In this document: positions 7,244 through 14,280 of the stretch, piece by piece
How the letters are laid out: each line of letters begins with the position of its first letter
Position numbering within the stretch: the first letter of the stretch is position 1
Source of the DNA: JAJFGI01 sp036397065
GTDB lineage: Bacteria; Pseudomonadota; Alphaproteobacteria; Kiloniellales; J153
Assembly (NCBI GenBank): GCA_036397065.1
Contig: DASWJP010000102.1
Location: forward strand, 1-25,374
Direction: 5' to 3'
Length of the DNA: 25,374 nucleotides
The notes under the pieces: model-generated
What the model was told of the DNA's origin: nothing
The model's input: the letters and a program-made list of their open reading frames with translations, nothing else
Databases searched by the model: none
Position numbers and translations under genes: made by a program

Positions 7244-8497
7244 ATGAAGTGGTTTCTCTTTGCGGCCAGCATGCTCCTGGCCATGCCGGCCGGGGCCGCC
7301 GAGCCGAAGGATGTTCTTAAGTCCTACGCGGATATTGCGCTGGCCAAGTACGAAGATTCCCTGACGACCGCGAAGACTCTGCAAGGCGCGGTCGATGCCT
7401 TTTTGGCAACGCCGGGCGAAACCACCTTGGCGGATGCAAAGCAGGCGTGGCTGGCGGCACGGGTTCCTTACCAGCAAAGCGAGGTTTACCGCTTCGGCAA
7501 TACCATTGTCGACGATTGGGAAGGCAAGGTGAACGCGTGGCCCCTGGACGAGGGGCTCATCGACTATGTCGCCGCATCGTATGGTACCGTGAGCGAGCAA
7601 AACGCGCTCTACACTGCCAATGTCATCGCCAATCCCCAGCTGGTTTTTGGCGGTCAAACGCTTGATACCTCAGCGATCGATCAGACGCTGATTCGCTCGC
7701 TGCACGAGATCGACGACGTCGAAGCCAACGTCGCGACCGGCTATCATGCGATCGAATTTCTTTTGTGGGGACAAGATCTGAACGGAACAGCACCGGGGGC
7801 CGGCGCACGGCCCTGGAGCGACTTTGCCCTGGAAGGGTGCACCGGCGGGAATTGCGACCGGCGTCGCGCCTACCTCAAGGCGGCAACCGATCTGCTGATC
7901 GCCGACCTCGGAGAGATGGTTGCCGCCTGGGGCGAGGACGGCGAGGCCCGCAAGGCCCTCGTCACCGGATCGCCTGAAAAGGGATTAGCCGCGATCCTGA
8001 TCGGCATGGGCAGTTTGTCGTACGGCGAATTGGCCGGCGAACGCATGAAGCTTGGCCTGCTCCTGCACGATCCGGAGGAAGAGCATGACTGCTTCTCCGA
8101 CAACACGGCCAATTCGCACTACTACGATGTGCTTGGCATTCGCGACGCTTACCTGGGCAGCTACAAGCGGATCGATGGCCGCATGGTCGAAGGATCGTCG
8201 CTGTCCGATCTGGTCAAGGCCAAGGCGCCGGACCTGGATGCCGAGATGCGCGGAAAGCTGGATGCCACCATGGCCGCGATGTCGGTCATGAAGAAACAGT
8301 CCGACAGCGGCCAGATGGCGTACGATCAGATGATTGGCGAAGGCAATGCCGAAGGCAACGCGATGGTCCAGGCCGCCATCGACGGTTTGCTGGCGCAGAC
8401 CAAATCCATCGAAAAGGTTGTCGGTGCGCTCGATCTGGGTTCGCTCGAATTCGAGGGTTCGGACAGCCTGGACAATCCCACGGCGGTGTTCCAATAG
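7244..8497 (+). CDS. Imelysin family (M75/IrpA-like) iron-regulated periplasmic protein
   Basis: A 417-aa exported protein of the imelysin family, which takes part in iron acquisition; the former peptidase label is doubtful for most members. The signal peptide MKWFLFAASMLLAMPAGAA is followed directly by the mature chain. The diagnostic GxHxxE motif is intact at residues 166-171 within GYHAIEFLLWGQDL, and the paired repeat architecture is visible (WLAARVPYQQSEVYRFG near the N terminus). The start at 7244 follows GGAGGA with good spacing. It is the first gene of the imelysin/DUF1111/imelysin/DUF1513 set and lies downstream of the Fur-type site. An 11-bp hairpin after its stop may set its level above the later genes. 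Confidence 0.93.
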   Translation: MKWFLFAASMLLAMPAGAAEPKDVLKSYADIALAKYEDSLTTAKTLQGAVDAFLATPGETTLADAKQAWLAARVPYQQSEVYRFGNTIVDDWEGKVNAWPLDEGLIDYVAASYGTVSEQNALYTANVIANPQLVFGGQTLDTSAIDQTLIRSLHEIDDVEANVATGYHAIEFLLWGQDLNGTAPGAGARPWSDFALEGCTGGNCDRRRAYLKAATDLLIADLGEMVAAWGEDGEARKALVTGSPEKGLAAILIGMGSLSYGELAGERMKLGLLLHDPEEEHDCFSDNTANSHYYDVLGIRDAYLGSYKRIDGRMVEGSSLSDLVKAKAPDLDAEMRGKLDATMAAMSVMKKQSDSGQMAYDQMIGEGNAEGNAMVQAAIDGLLAQTKSIEKVVGALDLGSLEFEGSDSLDNPTAVFQ

Positions 8498-8517
8498 TTG
8501 AGGGTTAGGCATGTGCG

Positions 8518-8545
8518 ATACGGGCGCCCGGAACGGCGCCCGTAT
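8518..8545 (+). other. Strong intergenic hairpin after the first imelysin gene
   Basis: A perfect 11-bp stem, ATACGGGCGCC and GGCGCCCGTAT, closes a 6-nt loop between the imelysin stop and the DUF1111 start. It is followed by TCTTG and lacks a U-tract. It could be a partial terminator or an mRNA-stabilising 3' hairpin, giving more imelysin than downstream proteins. Confidence 0.6.
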
Positions 8546-8569
8546 TCTTGCCGGGAGGACAGCCAACAC

Positions 8570-10048
8570 GTGTACCGATGCCTGCAGATAGCCGTGCTGT
8601 TTGCCATCGCCCCGGCCATTGCGGCTGCGGCGATGACGCCGGCCCAGCGTGCCGCCATCCTGGCACCGGCGACGGACTTTTCCGCCGCCGAGCAATGGGA
8701 ATCTCTGCCGGGCGGATCGGCCAGCAACCGCGAGCGTTTTGGCCGCGAGGCGTTCTCCCAACCGTCCAGCAATCTATCGTTCGAGGATCGGGCGACCTTC
8801 TTCATCGGCAACGGCTTGTTCCGGCGCACCTGGGTGATCGCGCCGTCATCGACGCAGACAGCCGACGGCCTGGGACCGCTCTACAACGCGCGGGCCTGCC
8901 AGCAGTGCCATCTCAAGGATGGCCGCGGCCACCCGCCGGCCGGTCCGGACGACAGCGCGGTCTCGATGTTCCTGCGCCTCTCGGTGCCGCCGCAAAACAA
9001 GGCGCAGGAAGAGCTTCTGGCCAGCGGGCGCGTCAGCGTCATCCCGGAGCCCACCTATGGCGGCCAGCTTCAGGACCTGGCCATCCCCGGGCTCACGCCG
9101 GAAGGCAGGATGGTCATTTCCTACGAGGAGCAGCCGGTCGAGCTGGCCGGCGGTGAGATCACGCACTTGCGTAAACCGGCCTACGGTATCGGCGATCCGG
9201 CCTATGGCCCGCTCCATCCCGGTGTCATGCTCAGCCCGCGCGTCACCCCGCAGATGCTTGGATTGGGGCTGTTGGAGGCGATTGACGAGGCGGATATCCT
9301 GGCCAGGGCCAATCCGGACGATGCCGACGGCGATGGCATATCCGGCCGGCCCAACCGGGTGTGGAGCTTGGAACAGAACACGGTAATGCTCGGCCGGTTC
9401 GGGTGGAAGGCCGGGCAGCCGAGCTTGATGGAGCAAAGCGCCGGCGCCTTTGCAGGCGACATCGGGCTCTCAAGCCCGCTGTCCCCCGATCCTTGGGGCG
9501 ACTGTACCGAGGCGCAGAGCGCATGCCGGAGCGCGCCCCATGGCGAAGGGGAGCCGGATGGCACCGAGGTTTCCGCCGAGATGATGGATCTCGTCCTGTT
9601 CTATGCGCGCAATCTGGCCGTGCCGGCGCGGCGTGCCGTCGATACGCCCGAGGTTCTGTACGGCAAATCGTTGTTCTATGGCGCCGGTTGCATCGGCTGC
9701 CACACGCCTAAATTCGCCACGCGGCCCGACTATGCGGTCTCCGCGCTGTCCGGCCAGCTCATCTGGCCCTATTCGGATCTGCTGCTGCATGACATGGGAG
9801 AAGAGCTTGCCGACCATCGGCCGGAAGGGGAGGCGAACGGACGCGAATGGCGGACGGCGCCGCTCTGGGGAATTGGGCAGACCATGGCCGTGAGCGGCCA
9901 CACTTACTTCCTGCACGACGGGCGGGCGCGTAATCTGAGTGAAGCCATCTTGTGGCATGGTGGCGAGGCGCAGGCGGCGCGCGACATGTTTGTGGCGATG
10001 CCCAAGGCGGATCGCGATGCGCTTCTGGCCTTCCTGAACGCGCTATGA
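8570..10048 (+). CDS. Di-heme DUF1111 oxidoreductase (MauG-like/cytochrome c peroxidase-like)
   Basis: A 492-aa exported c-type cytochrome of the DUF1111 (di-heme thiol oxidoreductase) family. A short signal peptide, LQIAVLFAIAPAIAAAA, precedes the mature chain. Two CxxCH heme sites are visible: CQQCH at residues 110-114 and CIGCH at 374-378. The family tail motif FLHDGRARNLSEAI is present. I chose the GTG at 8570, 10 bp after GGGAGGA; the frame is open back to 8498 across the hairpin, which is unlikely to be coding. The next gene starts 4 bp after its stop. In other proteobacteria this family accompanies imelysins in iron-repressed operons, suggesting redox handling of periplasmic iron; the precise reaction is not established. 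Confidence 0.92.
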   Translation: MYRCLQIAVLFAIAPAIAAAAMTPAQRAAILAPATDFSAAEQWESLPGGSASNRERFGREAFSQPSSNLSFEDRATFFIGNGLFRRTWVIAPSSTQTADGLGPLYNARACQQCHLKDGRGHPPAGPDDSAVSMFLRLSVPPQNKAQEELLASGRVSVIPEPTYGGQLQDLAIPGLTPEGRMVISYEEQPVELAGGEITHLRKPAYGIGDPAYGPLHPGVMLSPRVTPQMLGLGLLEAIDEADILARANPDDADGDGISGRPNRVWSLEQNTVMLGRFGWKAGQPSLMEQSAGAFAGDIGLSSPLSPDPWGDCTEAQSACRSAPHGEGEPDGTEVSAEMMDLVLFYARNLAVPARRAVDTPEVLYGKSLFYGAGCIGCHTPKFATRPDYAVSALSGQLIWPYSDLLLHDMGEELADHRPEGEANGREWRTAPLWGIGQTMAVSGHTYFLHDGRARNLSEAILWHGGEAQAARDMFVAMPKADRDALLAFLNAL

Positions 10049-10052
10049 CGCC

Positions 10053-11135
10053 ATGTTGAAACTCATTCTGTGCGCCATTTGCATCGTGTTCCTGGGCACC
10101 GGCCCAAGCCAGGCGCAAATCGGCTATGAGACCCTCAATCGCGCCCTGACCGACGGGGTTGTCATCCCGGCCTACCAGCGGATGACCGAGGCTATGACCG
10201 GACTGGAGGGCGCGACCGAGGCGCTCTGCGCGGCGCCGGGACCAGACCGTCTGACGCAGGCGCGGGAGGCGTTTCATACAGCCATGCACACCTGGCAAAT
10301 GGCGCAACCGATCACCTTTGGCCCGATCACCGGGAACGGGCGGGCCGCGCGCGTCGAATTCTGGCCCGATAAGAACGGGGTTGCCGAGCGGCAGGTGCGC
10401 CGGGCGCTCCAGGCGCAGGACCCGGCGCTGATCGCAGACGGCGGTATCGCCGGAAAAAGCGTGGCGTTGCAGAACCTGTCGACATACGAGCGGATCGTCC
10501 TCGATGACGGCACGCACGCAGCAACGGAAACGCCCGAGGGCCGTTATGCCTGTGCCTTGGCCGCGCAGATCGCCCGGTTCCAAAGCCGGTTGGCCGCGGA
10601 GATCTTCGACGATTGGACCAGGCCCGGGGGATTCCGCGAGGTGGTGCTCGGCGCCGCCGGCGGCAATGCGCACTACACCGGTGCCGACCAGCCGGCCACC
10701 GATTTCCTGAAGAGTCTGACGGGAACCCTGGACATCGCAATCCAACTCAAGCTGGAACATCCGCTCGGCCGCGATCTCGCCGGTGCACGGCCGAAGCTGG
10801 CGGAAAACTGGCGCAGTGCCCGCTCGCTCGACAACATCGCCGCCAATCTTGAAACGGCACAGGCCCTCTATGAAACAGCCGGGAGCTTTGGCGACTTGTT
10901 GTCGGCGGCGGGTGCGGATGCGCTCGATATGGGGCTGCGGCAAAGCTTTGCCGACGTTATCGAGATGGTTCGCGGGGTTGGTGTGCCGCTTCATACGGCG
11001 GTTGGTCAGGCCGACCAGCGCACCCTGATCCTGGCCATCGTGGAGAAGCTGAAAAACCTGCGCCTGGTGATCGCAGGACCGGTGGCCGACGAGATCGGTT
11101 TGATCGTCGGTTTCAATGCCACCGATGGGGACTGA
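10053..11135 (+). CDS. Second imelysin family protein (divergent)
   Basis: A 360-aa exported protein with signal peptide LILCAICIVFLGTGPSQA. It has the imelysin-type N-terminal repeat (REAFHTAMHTWQMAQPITFGP) but at the position of GxHxxE I see NLSTYERIVLDDG, so the canonical motif is not conserved. This fits the second imelysin-like protein found beside DUF1111 and DUF1513 in other proteobacteria. It starts 4 bp after the DUF1111 stop and ends 1 bp before the chosen DUF1513 start, so it is translationally coupled on both sides. Role in iron uptake is inferred from family and neighbours. Confidence 0.87.
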   Translation: MLKLILCAICIVFLGTGPSQAQIGYETLNRALTDGVVIPAYQRMTEAMTGLEGATEALCAAPGPDRLTQAREAFHTAMHTWQMAQPITFGPITGNGRAARVEFWPDKNGVAERQVRRALQAQDPALIADGGIAGKSVALQNLSTYERIVLDDGTHAATETPEGRYACALAAQIARFQSRLAAEIFDDWTRPGGFREVVLGAAGGNAHYTGADQPATDFLKSLTGTLDIAIQLKLEHPLGRDLAGARPKLAENWRSARSLDNIAANLETAQALYETAGSFGDLLSAAGADALDMGLRQSFADVIEMVRGVGVPLHTAVGQADQRTLILAIVEKLKNLRLVIAGPVADEIGLIVGFNATDGD

Positions 11136-11136
11136 C

Positions 11137-12264
11137 ATGCCGCTGGGCCGCCGTGCCTTCCTGTCGGCCGTGGGCGGCGGTCTTGCCGCGGCGGCAGGTC
11201 TTTCCCCTGGCACCGGCCGGGCTGGCCCTGTTGCGGCGCTCATCGGTTGCGGTGCCGAAGAGGATGGTCGATTTGTCGCGGCCGGACTGGATCTGGGTGG
11301 GACGGTCGCATTCCAGCTTTCGCTGCCGTCACGCGGGCACGGCGCCGCGTTCTGCCGAACGCGTTTTGAAACGGTCGTTTTCGCCCGCCGGCCCGGCACG
11401 TTTGCGGCCGTCGTAGATGCCGCCTCCGGCGGGCTCCGGCATTGGATCGAGGCGGTACCCGGCCGGCACTTCTATGGTCACGGCGCATTCTCAGCCGACG
11501 GCAGCACGCTGTTTGCGACCGAGAACGACTATGCCGCCGGCCGCGGCGTTCTGGGCGTCTACGACGCGGCCGACCGGTACAAGCGGCTCGGCGAGTTTCC
11601 GAGCCATGGCGTCGGACCGCACGAGGTGCGGCTGATGCCCGATGGGGTGACCCTGGCCGTTGCCAATGGCGGTATCCGCACCCATCCGGACCATGATCGC
11701 GAGAAGCTGAATCTCGAGTCTATGGCGCCCAATCTGTCGTTCGTGGAGGCGCGGACCGGAGCGCTGATGGGGCAGGCAGGCCTGGCGAAGCCGCTGCACA
11801 AGCTCTCGATCCGCCATATCGACGTCAATCGCCGTGGCCGGGTGGCGGTGGCGATGCAGTACGAGGGTGACCGGCGCGATGCCGTGCCACTGGCCGGGTT
11901 CTGCGATGCGGGGGGTGAAATTCACCTGCTCCATGCGCCCGCTCCCAACGAACGGCGCCTGCGCCAATACACCGGCAGCATCGCCTTCGATACGTCCGGA
12001 GAGGTCCTTGCGGTGTCGAGCCCGCGCGGCCACGTCGTGACGTTCTGGGATGCCGGGACCGGCGCGTATCTTCGTCAGATCGAGGCAACGGATACCTCGG
12101 GGGTCGTCCGCACCGGCACCCCGGGCACATTTCTGGTCACCGGCGGCGACGGGGCGATCCGACTCGCCGAGGCCTGGACCGGCGCCAGCACGGCCCTCCG
12201 TGCGCCGAACAGGCAGCTTCGCTGGGACAACCATCTCTACCCCATGGCCGAACCGATATCCTGA
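11137..12264 (+). CDS. DUF1513 family Tat-exported beta-propeller-like protein
   Basis: A 375-aa protein with a twin-arginine signal: GRRAFLSAVGGGLAAAAG gives the RRxFL motif and an alanine-rich h-region. The mature part shows WD-like/beta-propeller repeats (GHGAFSADGSTLFATEND, GVGPHEVRLMPDGVTLAVAN, GSIAFDTSGEVLAVSSPRGH), typical of DUF1513. Export by Tat suggests folding, perhaps with a metal, before transport. I chose the ATG at 11137; ATGs at 11116 and 11125 would overlap the upstream gene and add a few residues. It is the last gene of the iron cluster. Its molecular role is not established. Confidence 0.88.
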   Translation: MPLGRRAFLSAVGGGLAAAAGLSPGTGRAGPVAALIGCGAEEDGRFVAAGLDLGGTVAFQLSLPSRGHGAAFCRTRFETVVFARRPGTFAAVVDAASGGLRHWIEAVPGRHFYGHGAFSADGSTLFATENDYAAGRGVLGVYDAADRYKRLGEFPSHGVGPHEVRLMPDGVTLAVANGGIRTHPDHDREKLNLESMAPNLSFVEARTGALMGQAGLAKPLHKLSIRHIDVNRRGRVAVAMQYEGDRRDAVPLAGFCDAGGEIHLLHAPAPNERRLRQYTGSIAFDTSGEVLAVSSPRGHVVTFWDAGTGAYLRQIEATDTSGVVRTGTPGTFLVTGGDGAIRLAEAWTGASTALRAPNRQLRWDNHLYPMAEPIS

Positions 12265-12464
12265 GTTCGATCACGATCATTTGAACCAAGGCTAGCCCTC
12301 CCAGCCGCCGCGAGATCATCAAGATATCCCGCGCCTCCGCGCCCGCCACAGGGACGCCCACTTGCCGTATGAACGGCTGAATTGCCGCCGGCCCGCCGGA
12401 GGGACCGCCATTATTCCCACAACCTCCCCTTTGACTGGCGGCAAACCGGGCCTAGACTGTGCCC
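12265..12464. other. Intergenic stretch between iron cluster and 161-aa gene
   Basis: No gene seen on either strand. The only supported element is the promoter-like pair at 12431-12458. No hairpin with a T-run follows the DUF1513 gene. Confidence 0.5.
12431..12458 (+). promoter_or_regulatory. Putative promoter giving a leaderless or near-leaderless transcript
   Basis: TTGACT at 12431-12436 (5 of 6 match to the -35 consensus) and TAGACT at 12453-12458 (4 of 6 to the -10) are 16 bp apart. A start about 7 nt downstream falls on or next to the ATG at 12465. No Shine-Dalgarno precedes that ATG, consistent with leaderless translation. Confidence 0.5.
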
Positions 12465-12950
12465 ATGGCGAATCTGTTTCAGACCCTGCTGCGGCCGGAT
12501 CAGGAAGAAGACACGGACCGGTCCGAAGTGGCCAAGGCCGCGAACCTGCTGCAAATCGGCGAGTTCCAGTTGTTACAACTCGCCTATTTCGAGTGGCATG
12601 GTCACGAGCTGCGGGGCAATAAGTGCGACGAAATTTTTCGCCTCTATATGGTTCAGAGCAGGGTTCCGGCCTGGGCCCGCTCCTATGCCAAGCGTATTTC
12701 CCATATAGCCGAGCTTGGCGGCCTCGACGATCACGACCCCGCCTATCACCGCTATGACAGTGAATACTACAAGGCGCTGCCGCGGGGCGTTCGGCGGCTG
12801 GCGATTGCCGTGTGTTGCATCGCTTTCGCCGTCTTCGGGGCGATCTTTTTCAGCACCCTGGTGCCCCAGGCGGGGACATCGCTTCTGCCGCCATTTTTCA
12901 ACGAAAAGGAACTTACCCCTGCCAAACCCAGCGCGCTTCGCGGGTCATAG
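12465..12950 (+). CDS. Hypothetical protein with single C-terminal membrane helix
   Basis: A 161-aa protein I do not recognise. The first 105 residues are soluble and charged, with a helical stretch around LLQIGEFQLLQLAYFEWHGH and several aromatic residues (YHRYDSEYYK). One clear transmembrane segment follows, LAIAVCCIAFAVFGAIFFSTLV, then a short tail. It is therefore probably anchored with its N-terminal domain in the cytoplasm. There is no Shine-Dalgarno before the ATG, and a promoter-like pair ends 6 bp upstream. Codon use matches its neighbours and the frame is clean, so it is probably a real gene. Function unknown. Confidence 0.72.
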   Translation: MANLFQTLLRPDQEEDTDRSEVAKAANLLQIGEFQLLQLAYFEWHGHELRGNKCDEIFRLYMVQSRVPAWARSYAKRISHIAELGGLDDHDPAYHRYDSEYYKALPRGVRRLAIAVCCIAFAVFGAIFFSTLVPQAGTSLLPPFFNEKELTPAKPSALRGS

Positions 12951-13015
12951 CCTTCATATGGGCAGGCGTGCGGTGATAGCGCCGGGGTTGGGACGGGTTG
13001 AGCCGCGAGGCCGCC

Positions 13016-13219
13016 GTGTTTGAGTTCGCCGGTGAGTGGGAAACGCCGATCAACTACCTGTTTCTGGCGGCGACCGCGGTCATTGCCTTGCACGGCATCA
13101 CCTTCCGCACGGAGGAGGGCAAGACCGACGCGGTGCGGTTGCTCTTCGGCTGCATCGCCGCGGTGTTCTTCATGATGGTCCTGTTCCAGGACGTGCTCGG
13201 GGTGATGCGCTTCGGCTGA
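13016..13219 (+). CDS. Small two-helix membrane protein, hypothetical
   Basis: A 67-aa protein with two predicted membrane helices (INYLFLAATAVIALHGITF and LLFGCIAAVFFMMVLFQDVL) joined by a charged loop, RTEEGKTDAVR. The GTG at 13016 has GAGG five bases upstream, so I chose it over the in-frame TTG at 12998. It ends 33 bp before the convergent TPR gene. I do not recognise the family; size and layout suggest a small subunit or regulator of a membrane complex, but no partner is evident. Confidence 0.6.
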   Translation: MFEFAGEWETPINYLFLAATAVIALHGITFRTEEGKTDAVRLLFGCIAAVFFMMVLFQDVLGVMRFG

Positions 13220-13252
13220 CTCGCCCGGCCGGCAGTCTTGACCGCGGCCGGC

Positions 13253-13864
13253 TCAGGGCTTGTACATGCGCTGCATGTCGTCGATTTCCGGGATCCGCAG
13301 TAGGCGTTGATCCTCGGGCAGCTTCAATTGCTCATAGAGGTACTGGGCGCGTTTGCGCACCGAGGATACGCCCGTCGAGCCGTAGAGAATCTTGTGGACC
13401 ACATCGGGGCCCGAAACCGCCCCTTCATCGGTCCGCAACGCCTCGATATAGCTGTCCAACGCGTCCTGATACTTGCCCTGGCGGTCATAGACGATCCCAC
13501 GGTTGGCATAGGCGGCCGCCAAGGTTCCTTTGCCGGTTGAATCGTCCTCTACCAGCGTATCCTCGAGAAAGCGGATCAGATGCTGGTATTCGGCGATGGC
13601 TTCGTTATAGCGCTCGGTCTGGGTGAAGACCACGGCCCGGCCCATGATCGCGCCGCGGTGGTTCGGCGCTTCCTCCAGGGCGCGATCAAAATTCTCCAGG
13701 GCTTCGTCATACTTGCCGTCGCCCAGCCGGATGTCGCCCTTGCGCACGTAGTAATCGCCCGGCGCCCCGGCCGTGAAGAAGTCGTAGCCGAGCGTGAATG
13801 CGGCGGCGACGGCCATGGCCAGGATCATCAGAATGATATAGCGGCGGAGAATCGCTGGGTTCAT
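13253..13864 (-). CDS. TPR-repeat protein with N-terminal membrane anchor
   Basis: A 203-aa protein. One N-terminal membrane helix, YIILMILAMAVAAAFTLGY, is followed by tetratricopeptide repeats: YYVRKGDIRLGDGKYDEALE, then HRGAIMGRAVVFTQTERYNE and AAYANRGIVYDRQGKYQDAL. TPRs act as protein-protein scaffolds, here probably on the periplasmic face. The ATG at 13862-13864 overlaps the stop of the upstream gene as ATGA, so the two are translationally coupled. The longer in-frame opening to 14065 overlaps that gene and is rejected. Partner unknown. Confidence 0.82.
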   Translation of the reverse strand: MNPAILRRYIILMILAMAVAAAFTLGYDFFTAGAPGDYYVRKGDIRLGDGKYDEALENFDRALEEAPNHRGAIMGRAVVFTQTERYNEAIAEYQHLIRFLEDTLVEDDSTGKGTLAAAYANRGIVYDRQGKYQDALDSYIEALRTDEGAVSGPDVVHKILYGSTGVSSVRKRAQYLYEQLKLPEDQRLLRIPEIDDMQRMYKP

Positions 13865-14100
13865 AGGGCGTCCCGGAACAAATAGCTGACGTAGAAGTAG
13901 GAAAACACCAGACAGATCAAAGCCGCGGTGAAACCGGCGCGCTTTTTCAGGCGCACCTGATCCGCCGCATCGCCGCCGCCGGAGTTCCGTGCCCGTCGAA
14001 CATAGAGGATCCAGATCAGGTGGCGAACGGGCACAAACAGCGCTAGGGTTAGGGTGACAGCCCAAAACGGCCAGTATTGATGGATAAATATGCTGGACAT
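13861..14100 (-). CDS. Small membrane protein coupled to TPR gene, hypothetical
   Basis: A 79-aa protein with two hydrophobic stretches, YWPFWAVTLTLALFVPVRHL near the N terminus and GFTAALICLVFSYFYVSYLF near the C terminus. The loop between them is basic (YVRRARNSGGGD, VRLKKR), placing it in the cytoplasm. It overlaps the TPR gene by ATGA, which argues that both products act together. A promoter-like pair lies upstream at 14145-14172. I do not recognise the family. Confidence 0.7.
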   Translation of the reverse strand: MSSIFIHQYWPFWAVTLTLALFVPVRHLIWILYVRRARNSGGGDAADQVRLKKRAGFTAALICLVFSYFYVSYLFRDAL

Positions 14101-14144
14101 GTCCCGCTACGCTGAGAGGTTACCCGTTATCCTTTAGGATGCGG

Positions 14145-14172
14145 ATCGTAGCAAACTTTGCGGCGCTGGCAA
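14145..14172 (-). promoter_or_regulatory. Putative sigma70-type promoter of the small-membrane/TPR pair
   Basis: On the minus strand, TTGCCA (14172-14167, 5 of 6 to consensus) and TACGAT (14150-14145, 4 of 6) are separated by 16 bp. The start would be near 14138, leaving a leader of about 40 nt to the ATG at 14100. Confidence 0.42.
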
Positions 14173-14213
14173 CCGATCAGCCAGCCGGTCAACTCAGCCG
14201 CTCAACCACGGGC

Positions 14214-14243
14214 AAAAAAAGGGGGGGAGGCTAGCCTCCCCCC
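14214..14243 (-). terminator. Rho-independent terminator of the SSF symporter gene
   Basis: A perfect 22-bp palindrome at 14222-14243 (six G, AGGCT, AGCCT, six C) lies 38 bp past the minus-strand symporter stop. In that direction it is followed by seven T (the A-run at 14214-14220). An ATTTTTTG run at 14249-14256 lies on the other side, so it could also work in the plus direction. Confidence 0.88.
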
Positions 14244-14280
14244 GCGCAATTTTTTGATTTGCTTGATTTTCGGCTGACGC

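Noticed and set aside
8518..8545. Hairpin as a classical Rho-independent terminator
   Set aside because: No U-tract follows and the next genes of the conserved set lie close behind.
9759..11399. Very long minus-strand open frame (546 codons) antisense to the DUF1111 and second imelysin genes
   Set aside because: High-GC DNA opens the opposite frame; the translation is low-complexity Arg/Gly/Pro-rich with no domain, and the plus-strand genes have clear families and start signals.
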